Shown here piece by piece: positions 1-7,955 of a stretch of 64,000 nucleotides of DNA. Numbering within the stretch: position 1 is the stretch's first letter; every line of letters starts with the position of its first letter. A program made the position numbers and the translations under genes. The stretch comes from Nocardia jejuensis NBRC 103114 (lineage in GTDB: Bacteria; Actinomycetota; Actinomycetes; Mycobacteriales; Mycobacteriaceae). The stretch lies in the NCBI RefSeq assembly GCF_001613145.1, contig NZ_BDBU01000018.1:186001-250000 (forward strand), in the 5' to 3' direction. Under the pieces are notes generated by a model. It was not told where the DNA came from. It did no database searches and saw only the letters and a list, made by a program, of their open reading frames with translations.

Positions 1-2
1 GG

Positions 3-434
3 GTGGCCGAGGGGTTTCCGCACCAACCGATGATGATGTCCGGCGCGCATACCGGACCTGCGCCGATCATGCCGGATCCGATTCTCGTCGCTGTCGGCGA
101 TATCGCCTGCACTCCCACCGATGTGCTCATCCCGACCGGCAGATACCCGATGATCGGCTCCACCTGGATCTGCACCAACCAGACCACCACGATCCAGCGA
201 ATTCCCGCCTACGCCATCATCTTCGCGATCCTGTTCTTCCCGGTGTGCTTTCTGGGCCTACTGTTCCTGCTGATCAAGGAGCAGACGACCCAGGGCTTCA
301 TGCAGGTGAGCGTCCAAGGTCCGAATTTCTACCATGCCACTCAACTCCCGATCAGCAATCCATCGCAGATAATCGACACCGAACAACGCGTGCACTACAT
401 CCGCGGGCTGGTGGCGACGCTGCGGCTCAACTGA
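3..434 (+). CDS. Small single-pass membrane protein, family not recognised
   Basis: I do not recognise a family. 143 residues are read from a GTG at base 3; the window edge lies immediately upstream, so the true start may be outside. The N-terminal part is rich in Pro and Met and carries Cys36 and Cys57. One strongly hydrophobic segment spans about residues 67-91 and is followed by a polar tail of about 50 residues. The likely topology is one membrane anchor with a soluble domain on either side. The 3' end overlaps the convergent hydrolase gene by 8 bases. Codon use is typical of the high-GC neighbours, which supports it being real. Confidence 0.6.
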   Translation: MAEGFPHQPMMMSGAHTGPAPIMPDPILVAVGDIACTPTDVLIPTGRYPMIGSTWICTNQTTTIQRIPAYAIIFAILFFPVCFLGLLFLLIKEQTTQGFMQVSVQGPNFYHATQLPISNPSQIIDTEQRVHYIRGLVATLRLN

Positions 435-1167
435 GCCCGGAGGTCGCCGTGGTCAAGAACCGGTCCAGCCGGTCGGCGAAACCCGGTGCGGCCGCGACGA
501 AATGGCCCGCGCCGGGTGCGATGAGGCGTTCGGCGGCGAGGGATTCGGCGAGTAGGTCGGAGATCTTCTCGAGGGCGGGGGAGTGTCCACCGGAGGCGAT
601 GAGGGTGGGGGTCGCGCGCAACGGGGCGAGGTCGGGGTGGGCTTCGCCGGGGAGGCGGCCGTGCCAGGCTCTGCGGACGGCGGCGTCGGAGGCGGAGTCG
701 TGGCCCGCGTTGGGGGCGCCTGAGAGGGTGAGGAATTCGCGGAGGATGGCCGGGTCGGTGTCGGGGCCGTGGGTGAGTACGGCGTCTCCGACGCGTTCGA
801 GCCGGGCGATGTCGCGGTCGTCGGGTGCGAGGAAGTAGAGGGGCGGCTCGATGAGGGTCAGGGAGCGGACCGTGTCGGGAGCGCTCGCGGCGGCGAAAAG
901 GGTGCCGAGAACGCCATAGGAGTGGGCGACCACATGGGGGTGGTGAGCCTGGAAGATTCGACTGAGATCCTCGGCGTCGACCTGGAAGTCCTGGCCCCGG
1001 CCGATTGTCGCCGGGCTCGTGCCGAATCCCCGCCGGTACACGAACATCAGTCGCCAGCGTTCGGACAGGGCGTTCAGTCCCGTCCACGTCGACTTCGGAC
1101 CCGCCCCGCCGTGGACGAACACCACCGGTGTGCCCGTGCCTTCCTCGCGAATCGTGAGAGGCCGCAT
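427..1167 (-). CDS. Alpha/beta hydrolase
   Basis: A 246-residue single-domain alpha/beta-hydrolase fold enzyme. HGGAG near residue 19 is the oxyanion-hole loop, AHSYG holds the nucleophile Ser83, and GAGHF near the C-terminus supplies catalytic His222. There is no signal peptide, so it is cytoplasmic; the substrate (ester, epoxide or C-C bond) cannot be told from sequence. The frame stays open upstream, but the protein similarity begins at the ATG at 1167, which has GGAG about 13 bases upstream, so I start there. It stands alone, convergent with the small membrane protein at the left edge. Confidence 0.85.
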   Translation of the reverse strand: MRPLTIREEGTGTPVVFVHGGAGPKSTWTGLNALSERWRLMFVYRRGFGTSPATIGRGQDFQVDAEDLSRIFQAHHPHVVAHSYGVLGTLFAAASAPDTVRSLTLIEPPLYFLAPDDRDIARLERVGDAVLTHGPDTDPAILREFLTLSGAPNAGHDSASDAAVRRAWHGRLPGEAHPDLAPLRATPTLIASGGHSPALEKISDLLAESLAAERLIAPGAGHFVAAAPGFADRLDRFLTTATSGLS

Positions 1168-1932
1168 GTCACGTGTGTGCTCCACTCGATCGAAAATACT
1201 CGGTGACAACGGGTTCCGGTGGCAATGGGGGTGATGGGCGATGTCGAAGCCATCGCGGTCGCGCTCGGTTTGCGCGCCGCGGCAGTCGGTTCCAGCACGG
1301 GCGTCGTGAATCAGGCGCTGCGGACATTCGCCGAGTTCCAGCAACTCCGGCCATCACGATCGGCGTCGCGTCGACGCCTTTACGCACTCCGTGCCGGTCG
1401 AACGCGGTTCAGTGAGGCCACACGACATTTCCCCGTACCGGTGATCCTTCGCGCCACCGCCGCACACATGCGCTGACTCCAGTCGACAAAAGAGAAGCCG
1501 GACACAAGCTCGAACCCGGCTCTGGCAACCCATTGTTACTTGCTCTGCGTCGGGGCATGGTCGACGCCGATTTCGAGAGCGCGGACTTGCTCGCGCTGGT
1601 CACCGCCACGCACCCTCGCACCAGCCGCGCGACCGCGTCCGACCAGGCATCGAGTCGATCCGGGGTATTGGTTTTCCCGCGAAAAATAAATACCTGTTGG
1701 TATTCAAATCCCGTGATACCCGATAGCGCCGAAAAGCGCTAGGGCCCAGGGTAATCAGCGGAATCCGGACACCACAGCAACTATCCGGAATTCTCCCGCA
1801 TTCGCTTCACACCGCCCGTTGCCCGTGTGTAGCGTCGGGATCGCTGAACTCCTGAAATGACGTCGGATGCGGTAACTCTCGAATGTTGAATGTCTCGAAC
1901 GCTGTAACTCTCGGAAGACAAGCGGTGGCGCG
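1168..1932. other. Non-coding or decayed stretch, no supported gene
   Basis: No convincing intact gene. A plus-strand ORF at 1219-1476 starts with alpha-helical, Ala-rich residues (VEAIAVALGLRAAAVG) that faintly recall the first helix of WXG100/ESX-type secretion targets, but the pattern fails after about 45 codons, so this may be a relic. A hairpin with arms AGCCGG (1496-1501) and CCGGCT (1516-1521) is followed on the minus strand by a T-rich run. The promoter for the roadblock operon should lie in the last 100 bases, but I see no clear -35/-10 pair. Confidence 0.35.
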
Positions 1933-2325
1933 GTGCTCGGTATCGACGGATGTCTCGAACGGATCATGGAAATACCCGGCGCACGCAGCGTGACCCTGGT
2001 CGACGGGGCCAGCGGTCTGGCGATAGCCGGAGCCGGCCAACACGATCTGGTCGATGAACACGAGGACGCGGCGACCACGACCGACGTCCTGCGCGCGGTC
2101 CTGGCCTGTCCCGCACTCTCCACCGGCCGCGACGGCGACGACATCACCGAGATCATCGTCGGCAGCACGCGCGGCTTTCACCTGCTGAATCTGGTGGACG
2201 GCGACTTCGACGGCCGTCTTTTCGTGCACGTCCTGTTCGACGACGACAGCGGCAATCTGGCGATGGCGCGCTTCCAATTGCGCGGAATTCTCGCCGAATT
2301 CGCTGAGGACGGCCATGAGCGGTGA
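1933..2325 (+). CDS. Roadblock/LC7-like regulatory protein (first of operon)
   Basis: 130 residues with the alternating strand-helix pattern of a roadblock/LC7 (MglB-like) domain: a long first helix (CLERIMEIPGARSVTLVDGASGLAIAG), a central acidic segment, then RLFVHVLFDDDSGNLAMARFQLRGIL, the typical last strand plus helix. Such proteins dimerise and usually serve small GTPases or sensor kinases. The GTG at 1933 is chosen because nothing better lies in frame; GGAAG at 1912-1916 is rather far upstream. The stop overlaps the next gene by 11 bases, so it is translationally coupled to three further regulatory genes. It is more divergent than the other two roadblock proteins here. Confidence 0.7.
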   Translation: MLGIDGCLERIMEIPGARSVTLVDGASGLAIAGAGQHDLVDEHEDAATTTDVLRAVLACPALSTGRDGDDITEIIVGSTRGFHLLNLVDGDFDGRLFVHVLFDDDSGNLAMARFQLRGILAEFAEDGHER

Positions 2326-3118
2326 ACTCGAAGCCGAACTACAGCGCCTGGAGTCCGAACGGCTCACCGGAGTGCTCCGGGCGGGAGACGGCGCATTCCA
2401 CCTCACGGAGGGAACGATCACCTCGGCCGACTGCCGCCGCACCATCGCGCTGGACCGGCTCGCCGTCGAAGCCGGTGTGCTCACCGCCGAGGACTGGCGC
2501 AAGGCCGAAACCGGTGACGCCGGTGCGCTTTTGACGCGTCCGAGGCTGGAGACCCTCGCGGTGCTCTCGGTGTACGACGCCGCCTACTTCCTGCTGTCCT
2601 CCTCCTCGAAGCTCGAGTTCCGGCCCGCGCCGCCGCACTGGCTGGCACCGGTCTGTCATATCCCGCCGCACGCCCTGGTTCGGGAGTTCGCCCGCCGAGG
2701 TGATCCGCAGTCCGGGCCCTGGCCCGCGGAACTTGTCGACCGCGCCCCCGTCGTTCCGGTCCGGCGAATCCGCCGAAAGCGGTTGGCGCTCACCGGCGGT
2801 CAGACCGAGGTGCTCGCCGCCGCCGACGGCCGCCGCAACGTCGCGACCATCGCCCGCGATCTGGGCCGCACCACCTACGGCTGCCTGGTGGCGGTCCGGG
2901 ATCTGACCGCCGCCGGGCTCATCGAGCCGCCGTCTCCGATGTCGATCGCGGCGGGCGATCCGGTCGTCGAGTCGGTGGCCTCGGTGGCCACCGGACCCAC
3001 TCCGCCCCTGCGCCGTCGCCAACGCCCGGTCCTGTCGGTCCCGGCCGCGGATCGCTGGCAGCCGGTCGACCCCGATGTACTCGTCCGAGTGCGAGCAGCC
3101 CTGGAGGGGCTTGCGTGA
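2315..3118 (+). CDS. Winged-helix-like regulator in roadblock operon
   Basis: 267 residues. The first half (residues 1-120) resembles DUF4388/PATAN-type effector domains that accompany roadblock proteins. Around residues 160-205 (LTGGQTEVLAAADGRRNVATIARDLGRTTYGCL) the pattern is that of a winged helix-turn-helix, matching the MarR-like member found beside roadblock proteins in actinobacterial conservon-type clusters. The tail is Pro/Arg-rich and probably disordered. The ATG at 2315 overlaps the upstream gene and the TGA at 3116-3118 overlaps the next GTG, so all four genes are likely co-translated. DNA binding is inferred from the fold only. Confidence 0.65.
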   Translation: MSGELEAELQRLESERLTGVLRAGDGAFHLTEGTITSADCRRTIALDRLAVEAGVLTAEDWRKAETGDAGALLTRPRLETLAVLSVYDAAYFLLSSSSKLEFRPAPPHWLAPVCHIPPHALVREFARRGDPQSGPWPAELVDRAPVVPVRRIRRKRLALTGGQTEVLAAADGRRNVATIARDLGRTTYGCLVAVRDLTAAGLIEPPSPMSIAAGDPVVESVASVATGPTPPLRRRQRPVLSVPAADRWQPVDPDVLVRVRAALEGLA

Positions 3119-3594
3119 CCGCACGGAAGAAAGGGCTCCGCGAACTGATGGGAAGGTTGACCAAGGTGCCGATGTCCGGACCAGATCCGAACGTACTGGT
3201 GCTGGCGGAACTGAAGGCGTTGCGCGCCCGGGTGCCCCAGTTGACCGGTGCGCTGGTCGCATCCACCGACGGGCTGCTGATCGCGAACGATCTGCCCTCA
3301 CATATCGAACCAACCGGCATGGCCGCGATCACGGCCTCGCACCTGTCCCTGTCGCACCGCCTCGCGATCACCGCACACGAGGGCGGCTTCCACGAGGTGG
3401 TGGTGCGCGGCAGCGGCGGCCACGTGGTGATCTACGCCGCGGGCTGGACCGCCTCGCTCACAGTCCTGGCCGGCCCGGAGGCGAATGTCGGCCGGCTGCA
3501 CCTGGAATCGCGTCCGGTGGCGCGGGCCATCGCGGACCATCTGACCGCGGCGGTCAACAGCCTTCGGAACGACCAAGCCCGGAAGTCCGAATGA
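3115..3594 (+). CDS. Roadblock/LC7 domain protein (CvnB-like)
   Basis: 159 residues with a classical roadblock/LC7 domain over about residues 30-145. ALRARVPQLTGALVASTDGLLIAND is the first helix and strand, GGHVVIYAAGWTASLTVLAGPEANVGRLHLESRPVA the last strands, and a C-terminal helix follows. This is the type called CvnB in Streptomyces conservons, where it works with a histidine kinase (CvnA), a DUF742 protein (CvnC) and a GTPase (CvnD). None of those three partners is adjacent here. The GTG start overlaps the previous stop by 4 bases. Confidence 0.8.
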   Translation: MTARKKGLRELMGRLTKVPMSGPDPNVLVLAELKALRARVPQLTGALVASTDGLLIANDLPSHIEPTGMAAITASHLSLSHRLAITAHEGGFHEVVVRGSGGHVVIYAAGWTASLTVLAGPEANVGRLHLESRPVARAIADHLTAAVNSLRNDQARKSE

Positions 3595-3618
3595 GGAAAT
3601 CACGATGAAAGGATCGAC

Positions 3619-3990
3619 ATGTCGAATATGGATGTGGCACTGAAGGACATGATGGTGGTCGACGGCGCGGTCGGCGCCGCGGTCGTGGACTTCAACAGCG
3701 GTATGGCACTGGGACACCTCGGCAGCTCCAAGGCCCTGGATCTGACGGTCGCCGCCGCGGGCAACACCGAGGTGGTGCGCGCGAAGATGCGCACCATGGA
3801 GCAACTCGGGCTCAAGGACGAGATCGAGGACATCCTGATCACCCTGTCGGGCCAGTACCACATCATCCGGCCGATGACCGGCCGGAAGTCCAAGGGGCTA
3901 TTCCTCTATCTGGCGCTGGACCGGGGCCGTGCCAATCTCGCCCTGGCGCGGCACCGGCTCAAGAGCATCGAGGAGGATCTGGAGGTGTGA
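3619..3990 (+). CDS. Roadblock-like protein (third in operon)
   Basis: 123 residues, roadblock-like, following the CvnB-like gene by 24 bases with AAAGGA at 3608-3613 as ribosome binding site. The pattern is short first helix, DGAVGAAVVDFNSGMALGHLG, a long central helix (NTEVVRAKMRTMEQLGLKDEIEDILITL), then HIIRPM and LFLYLALDRGRANLALARHRLKSIEE as the last strand and helix. Proteins of this length and pattern act as dimeric platforms. It ends the operon, and a hairpin follows the stop immediately. Three roadblock-type proteins in one transcript suggest hetero-oligomer formation. Confidence 0.75.
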   Translation: MSNMDVALKDMMVVDGAVGAAVVDFNSGMALGHLGSSKALDLTVAAAGNTEVVRAKMRTMEQLGLKDEIEDILITLSGQYHIIRPMTGRKSKGLFLYLALDRGRANLALARHRLKSIEEDLEV

Positions 3991-4024
3991 TCCGCGTATC
4001 CGCGGACTCCGACACGGAGCCGGG
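3991..4024 (+). terminator. Hairpins after roadblock operon
   Basis: Directly after the stop: arms TCCGCG (3991-3996) and CGCGGA (4001-4006) with a 4-base loop, then a second short stem CTCCG/CGGAG. No T-run, as is usual in high-GC actinobacteria. It separates convergent operons. Confidence 0.45.
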
Positions 4025-4066
4025 TCCGGACAGACGTCGTTCCCGGCCCCGTCTCCTGCTCATCGG

Positions 4067-4966
4067 TCACGCGGCGGCGTCGGGCTGATCGAGAGCGAAG
4101 ACCCGTACCGCGTTGTGGTGCAAGACATTGCGAAGCCAGTCGTCGCCCAGCTCCAGTCGTTCCAGCGCGTGTACGGCATGGCCGTACGAGTAGGGGATAT
4201 TGGGGAAATCGCTGCCGAAGAGGATCCGATCGCCGAGGTCGCGCACGCGACCCAGTTCGGCGGTGGGGAAGGGATCCTCGGCCTCGAAGAAGTCGGTGAA
4301 GTTCATGGTGGTGTCCAGCAGGACACTCTCATGGGCGTCGGCGATGTCCAGGAATTCCCGGTACTCGGGCGCGCCCATGTGCGCGACGATGACGCGCAGT
4401 CGCGGAAACCGTCGCAGCAGTGCCTCGATCGGCTCGGGGCCGGTGAACCGGTTGCCCTTCGGACTCGAACCGCAGTGCACCAGCGCCGGAATCCCCGCGT
4501 CCTGCAACTGCCCCCACACCGGGGTGAGCAGCGGGTCGCCGGGATCGAACTGCCCGACTTGCACGTGCACCTTGAAGATCCGTGCGCCGGACTCCAGCGC
4601 CGTCGCGACGTACTCGCCCGCGCTCGGCTCGGGGAAGAAGGTCGCGGTGTGCAGGCAGTCGGGGGTGCGGGCGGCGAATTGCGCTGTCCAGGTGTTGAGC
4701 CAGGCCGCCATCTCCGGCTTGTGCGGATACACCAGTGAGGTGAAGGCGCGAACCCCGAACTCGCGCAGCGTCTTCAGTCGTACCTGTTCCTCGTCGCGGT
4801 AGGAGATCGGCCAGGCCCGGCCGATCAGCGGACCGGCCGAGTCGAAGTAGTCCCACACCTTGCGCATCACCGCCTCGGGCATGAAATGCGTGTGGATGTC
4901 GATGATTCCGGGCAGGCCCAGCCGCTCCCGGAACTCCGCGACGTAGCTGTCGGGCTCGCCGGTCAC
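4067..4966 (-). CDS. Amidohydrolase family protein (PF04909 type)
   Basis: 299 residues. The metal-binding HxH is at residues 25 and 27 (IIDIHTHFMPE); ALVHCGSS, VIVAHMGAPE and ILFGSDFPNIPYSYG supply the further His and the late Asp of the TIM-barrel amidohydrolase superfamily, ACMSD/2-pyrone-dicarboxylate hydrolase branch. It should hydrolyse or decarboxylate a small cyclic or aromatic-derived acid in the cytoplasm. The start is the GTG at 4966 because it overlaps the upstream TGA as GTGA; the longer frame upstream is only the shadow of the nucleosidase gene. Third gene of the FAD monooxygenase operon. Confidence 0.88.
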   Translation of the reverse strand: MTGEPDSYVAEFRERLGLPGIIDIHTHFMPEAVMRKVWDYFDSAGPLIGRAWPISYRDEEQVRLKTLREFGVRAFTSLVYPHKPEMAAWLNTWTAQFAARTPDCLHTATFFPEPSAGEYVATALESGARIFKVHVQVGQFDPGDPLLTPVWGQLQDAGIPALVHCGSSPKGNRFTGPEPIEALLRRFPRLRVIVAHMGAPEYREFLDIADAHESVLLDTTMNFTDFFEAEDPFPTAELGRVRDLGDRILFGSDFPNIPYSYGHAVHALERLELGDDWLRNVLHHNAVRVFALDQPDAAA

Positions 4967-6039
4967 CGGGACCGCCCCGGAGATTCCGGGTACACCGCAC
5001 GCGCGAAGTCGCCGACTCGGCTGATCATCCGCTCGAAGAACTCCTGCGGATCGGTCCCGATCACGATGTCCGCGTTGGGTTCCCGGCCCCACATGCCCGC
5101 CCAGTCCGCGACCGTGGTGGCCCGGGTGATGGTCCCGGCCAGCTCCACGTCCACCGTCGCGGGCTTGGTGATCGCCAGCCCCGGATCCAGGGCGATCGCC
5201 GCCGCGAACGGATCGTGCATGTGCGCGAGATAGCCCTGGTCGTACTGCAGGTGGAAGTCGAAGTAGAAGCGCACCGCGTCGGTGAAGTACCGGATGATCG
5301 GATTGCTTGCCGCCGAACGCATCTCGGGGCCGTCGGCGGCGGACACCAGTTCGATCGGCGTGCTCCCGGCCCGCTCGGCCAGCAGCGCCACGTGCTCGGG
5401 CCGCATCTCGATGGTCTCGGTGATGTCGAGCGCGCACACCAGCGGCCGCCGATCCGCGGGCGCGGCGGAGAACGCGTCGAAGACCTCCTTGGCGGCCTCC
5501 GGATCGACGTGCACGTTCCACTCGTTGGTGGGCGTGGTGTTGCCCGGATGGTTGAACGCCCCGCCCATGATCACCAGTCGCCCCAGCAGCTGCGGCAGCC
5601 GCGGCTCGATCCGAAGCGCCAGTGCGAGATTGGTGAGCGGTCCGGTGCACAGTCCGACGATCTCGCCCGGATGCTCGCGGACCAGATCGACCCACAGCCG
5701 CGCGGCGGATCGCTCGGACAGGCGGCGTGCGGACGGCGGCAGCTCCGCGTATCCGACGCCCTGGGGGCCGTGGGTGTCCTCGGTGGTCCGCAGCGGGATC
5801 GCGAGCGGCTCCGCCGCCCCGAGCGCCACCTCGATCTGCGGCGCTCGGCACACGTCCAGCCAGGCCAGGTTGTTCGCCGCCACCTGGGCCGCGGGCACAT
5901 TGCCCGCGGTGGCGGCGATCCCGGCGATCTCGGCCTCGGGGGAGGCGAGCAGATAGAGCAGGGCCAGGGAATCGTCGATGCCGGTATCGACGTCCATGAT
6001 GATCATCTGCGGCACCGATCGAGAGTAACCGGGTGTCAT
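4963..6039 (-). CDS. Inosine-uridine-type nucleoside hydrolase
   Basis: 358 residues of the IUNH family. The N-terminal IIMDVDTGIDDSLAL is the calcium-binding Asp cluster that defines the fold; LVIMGGAFNHPGNTTPTNEWNVHVDPEAA is the second signature (MGG plus N-E-x-N near the metal), and HMHDPFAAAIALDP gives the late His-Asp. It would cleave an N-ribosidic or analogous bond of a nucleoside-like compound. Its ATG at 6039 overlaps the monooxygenase stop as ATGA, and its own stop overlaps the amidohydrolase start. Sitting between a flavin monooxygenase and an amidohydrolase, it may act on a modified heterocycle riboside rather than in ordinary purine salvage. Confidence 0.9.
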   Translation of the reverse strand: MTPGYSRSVPQMIIMDVDTGIDDSLALLYLLASPEAEIAGIAATAGNVPAAQVAANNLAWLDVCRAPQIEVALGAAEPLAIPLRTTEDTHGPQGVGYAELPPSARRLSERSAARLWVDLVREHPGEIVGLCTGPLTNLALALRIEPRLPQLLGRLVIMGGAFNHPGNTTPTNEWNVHVDPEAAKEVFDAFSAAPADRRPLVCALDITETIEMRPEHVALLAERAGSTPIELVSAADGPEMRSAASNPIIRYFTDAVRFYFDFHLQYDQGYLAHMHDPFAAAIALDPGLAITKPATVDVELAGTITRATTVADWAGMWGREPNADIVIGTDPQEFFERMISRVGDFARAVYPESPGRSR

Positions 6040-7253
6040 GCCCGGTAGGTCGGCAGGACGTAGTCCGAGGTCTGCTCGAGCATCTTCATCATGATCGGGC
6101 GGAAGGGCTTGAGAGTCATCATCTTGCCCATGGTGAGGGCGGCCTTGAGGCCGAACTCGGTGGTGGGCAGCATCATCTTGAGGCCACCGCCCGGCAGCTC
6201 CTTGGCCTTGTCCAGGAACGGCACGATCGCGGCCTCGTAGCGCGCCAGCGCGGCGGTGAGATCATCCGGGCTGGAAGCGATCTCGCCGGCCAGGATGTAC
6301 GCGCCGACCAGCGCCATCGCGGTGCCCATACCGGTCATGGGGGAGCCGCAGAAGCCGGCGTCGCCCAGCAGCGTGACCCGGCCCGCGTTCAGCGTCGGCA
6401 TATCGACGCGCTCGAGCTCGTCGAAGTAGAAGTCCGGGGTGGTGGCCATCGCCTCGAGGACGTAGTCCGCGTGCCAGCCGGCCTTGGCGAGCATGTCGGA
6501 GATCAGCTGCTTCTGCGCGGCCACATCGCGGCGCAGCGCCGGATCCTTGTCGCAGCGCAGCGTGATGATCGCCTTGGAGGTGACCGGATCGCCGTCGGGC
6601 CGGATGCCGACCGAGGCGCGCGGAACCGGGTGCATGGTCATCCAGCCGGGGGTGATGCCGTCCTTCGGGGTGGGGATGGTGAAGAAGGACATGTAGCCGC
6701 CGAGGTAGGTGCCGAACTCCTCCTCCGGACCGAAGGCCATGCGGCGGGTTGCCGAGTGCACGCCGTCCGCGCCGATGACCAGATCGAAGCGCTCGGTGCC
6801 GCCGGAGGCGAAGGTGACCGCCACGCCGGACTCGTCCTGGGTCAAGTCGGTGATCCACTCGCCGTAGCGGTAGTCGAGCCGCTCGGAGACCGACACGATC
6901 TCGGTGAGCAGCACCTCGTTCAAATCGCCTCGGGTGATCTCGATTTCGGCGACCGGACCCTTGCCCTCGAACATGTCGGCGGGCATCCGGTAGACGTCCT
7001 TGCCCTTGCGGTCGACCAGATTGAGGCCCTCCTCGTGGAGCTGGAACTTTGCGATGCCCTCCATCAGGCCCATGCGCTCGGCGACCTCGCGGCTGGCGCT
7101 GCGCAGGTCGACCGCCTGTCCGCCCGGCCGGGGAGCGTCGGCCCGCTCGACGACGGTGGTGGCGACGCCGGCCCGAAGCAGCTGCAGCGCAACGGCGTTA
7201 CCGGCGATGCCGCCGCCGGCGACCAGGATGCGGAGGGTGGAGGTGGTGCTCAT
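6036..7253 (-). CDS. FAD-dependent monooxygenase (PHBH fold)
   Basis: 405 residues, flavoprotein hydroxylase of the PHBH/TetX group. ILVAGGGIAGNAVALQLLRAG (residues 8-28) is the FAD Rossmann GxGxxG, LVIGADGVHSATR is the conserved DG motif, and VTLLGDAGFCGSPMTGMGTAMALVGA is the GD motif contacting FAD. It hydroxylates an aromatic or heteroaromatic compound with NAD(P)H and oxygen. The ATG at 7253 is chosen because AGGGAG lies 7 bases upstream; the frame's earlier ATG has no such site. First gene of a three-gene operon and divergent from its probable TetR repressor, with two operator-like repeats between. Confidence 0.93.
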   Translation of the reverse strand: MSTTSTLRILVAGGGIAGNAVALQLLRAGVATTVVERADAPRPGGQAVDLRSASREVAERMGLMEGIAKFQLHEEGLNLVDRKGKDVYRMPADMFEGKGPVAEIEITRGDLNEVLLTEIVSVSERLDYRYGEWITDLTQDESGVAVTFASGGTERFDLVIGADGVHSATRRMAFGPEEEFGTYLGGYMSFFTIPTPKDGITPGWMTMHPVPRASVGIRPDGDPVTSKAIITLRCDKDPALRRDVAAQKQLISDMLAKAGWHADYVLEAMATTPDFYFDELERVDMPTLNAGRVTLLGDAGFCGSPMTGMGTAMALVGAYILAGEIASSPDDLTAALARYEAAIVPFLDKAKELPGGGLKMMLPTTEFGLKAALTMGKMMTLKPFRPIMMKMLEQTSDYVLPTYRA

Positions 7254-7282
7254 GGTAACTCCCTGTTTGGTGAAGTACGTCC

Positions 7283-7341
7283 GTCTAAGACAAATGTCTA
7301 ACACATGGGTCGCACCCCTGTCTAGTACAAATGTCTAAGAC
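7283..7341. promoter_or_regulatory. Two TetR operator-like repeats between divergent genes
   Basis: Two copies of CAAATGTCTAA centred 37 bases apart. The first has perfect arms AGACA (7288-7292) and TGTCT (7295-7299) around AA; the second is GTACA-AA-TGTCT (7325-7336). They lie between the monooxygenase ATG (7253) and the TetR ATG (7359). TACGGT at 7347-7352 fits a -10 whose start site would fall on the TetR ATG, so that mRNA is probably leaderless and the second box sits just upstream of its -10. Confidence 0.6.
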
Positions 7342-7358
7342 GCTGGTACGGTGCGTTT

Positions 7359-7931
7359 ATGGGAAACCGAGAAGACTTGTTGACCGGTGCGCGGCAGGCG
7401 ATCCTGGAACGCGGTTTGGCCAAGGTGACCGCACGCGACATCGCGAACGCGGCGGGTGTCAGCCTCGCGGCCATCGGCTATCACTTCGGGTCCAAGGACC
7501 TACTGGTGATGGAGGCGCTCACCGAAGGCGTGGGCACCGAGATCGGCGACCACATGGACAGAGCCATCAAGGACGCGGGGGAGGGGCGCTCCCTGTGGGA
7601 GTCGATCGCCGCGACCTGGAACGGCATGGCCGACATCGTGCAGCAGAACCGGGAGGCACTGCTGCTGAGTGCGGAGAACGGAGTGAACGTCGCGCGCAAC
7701 CCCGAGGCTCAGCTCTTCATGGGCGAGGCGACGGGGCGCGCGTACGACGACATCGGGACCACCGTGCGGCAGGTGCATCCGGACCTGACCAGCGAGCAGG
7801 CGCACGCGGTGGCGAAGCTGATCTTCGTGATGTTCCAGGGACTGGCTATGCAGTCGCTCATCGGACCGACCGCGGAACTGCTCGACGGCGACGACCTGGC
7901 TATCGCGATACAGGCCATCCGCGGCATGTGA
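7359..7931 (+). CDS. TetR family regulator of monooxygenase operon
   Basis: 190 residues. The N-terminal helix-turn-helix (VTARDIANAAGVSLAAIGYHFGSKDLLVMEAL, about residues 23-55) is typical TetR; the C-terminal part is a helical ligand domain. It is divergent from the monooxygenase-nucleosidase-amidohydrolase operon, with paired palindromes in the 105-base gap, so the simplest reading is an autoregulating repressor released by the operon substrate. There is no Shine-Dalgarno sequence before the ATG, in line with leaderless translation. It ends 24 bases from the convergent DHA2 exporter. Confidence 0.9.
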   Translation: MGNREDLLTGARQAILERGLAKVTARDIANAAGVSLAAIGYHFGSKDLLVMEALTEGVGTEIGDHMDRAIKDAGEGRSLWESIAATWNGMADIVQQNREALLLSAENGVNVARNPEAQLFMGEATGRAYDDIGTTVRQVHPDLTSEQAHAVAKLIFVMFQGLAMQSLIGPTAELLDGDDLAIAIQAIRGM

Positions 7932-7955
7932 GCGCCGCCGGATGGCCCGGATGGC

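Noticed and set aside
1219..1476. Possible ESX/WXG100 gene relic
   Set aside because: Only about 45 helical, Ala-rich codons resemble the family; there is no WxG motif and the frame degrades, so it is not listed as a gene.
1496..1521. tRNA-like GGTTCGA segment on the minus strand
   Set aside because: The T-loop-like bases are not flanked by a pairing T-stem or acceptor stem; it is better read as a small hairpin.
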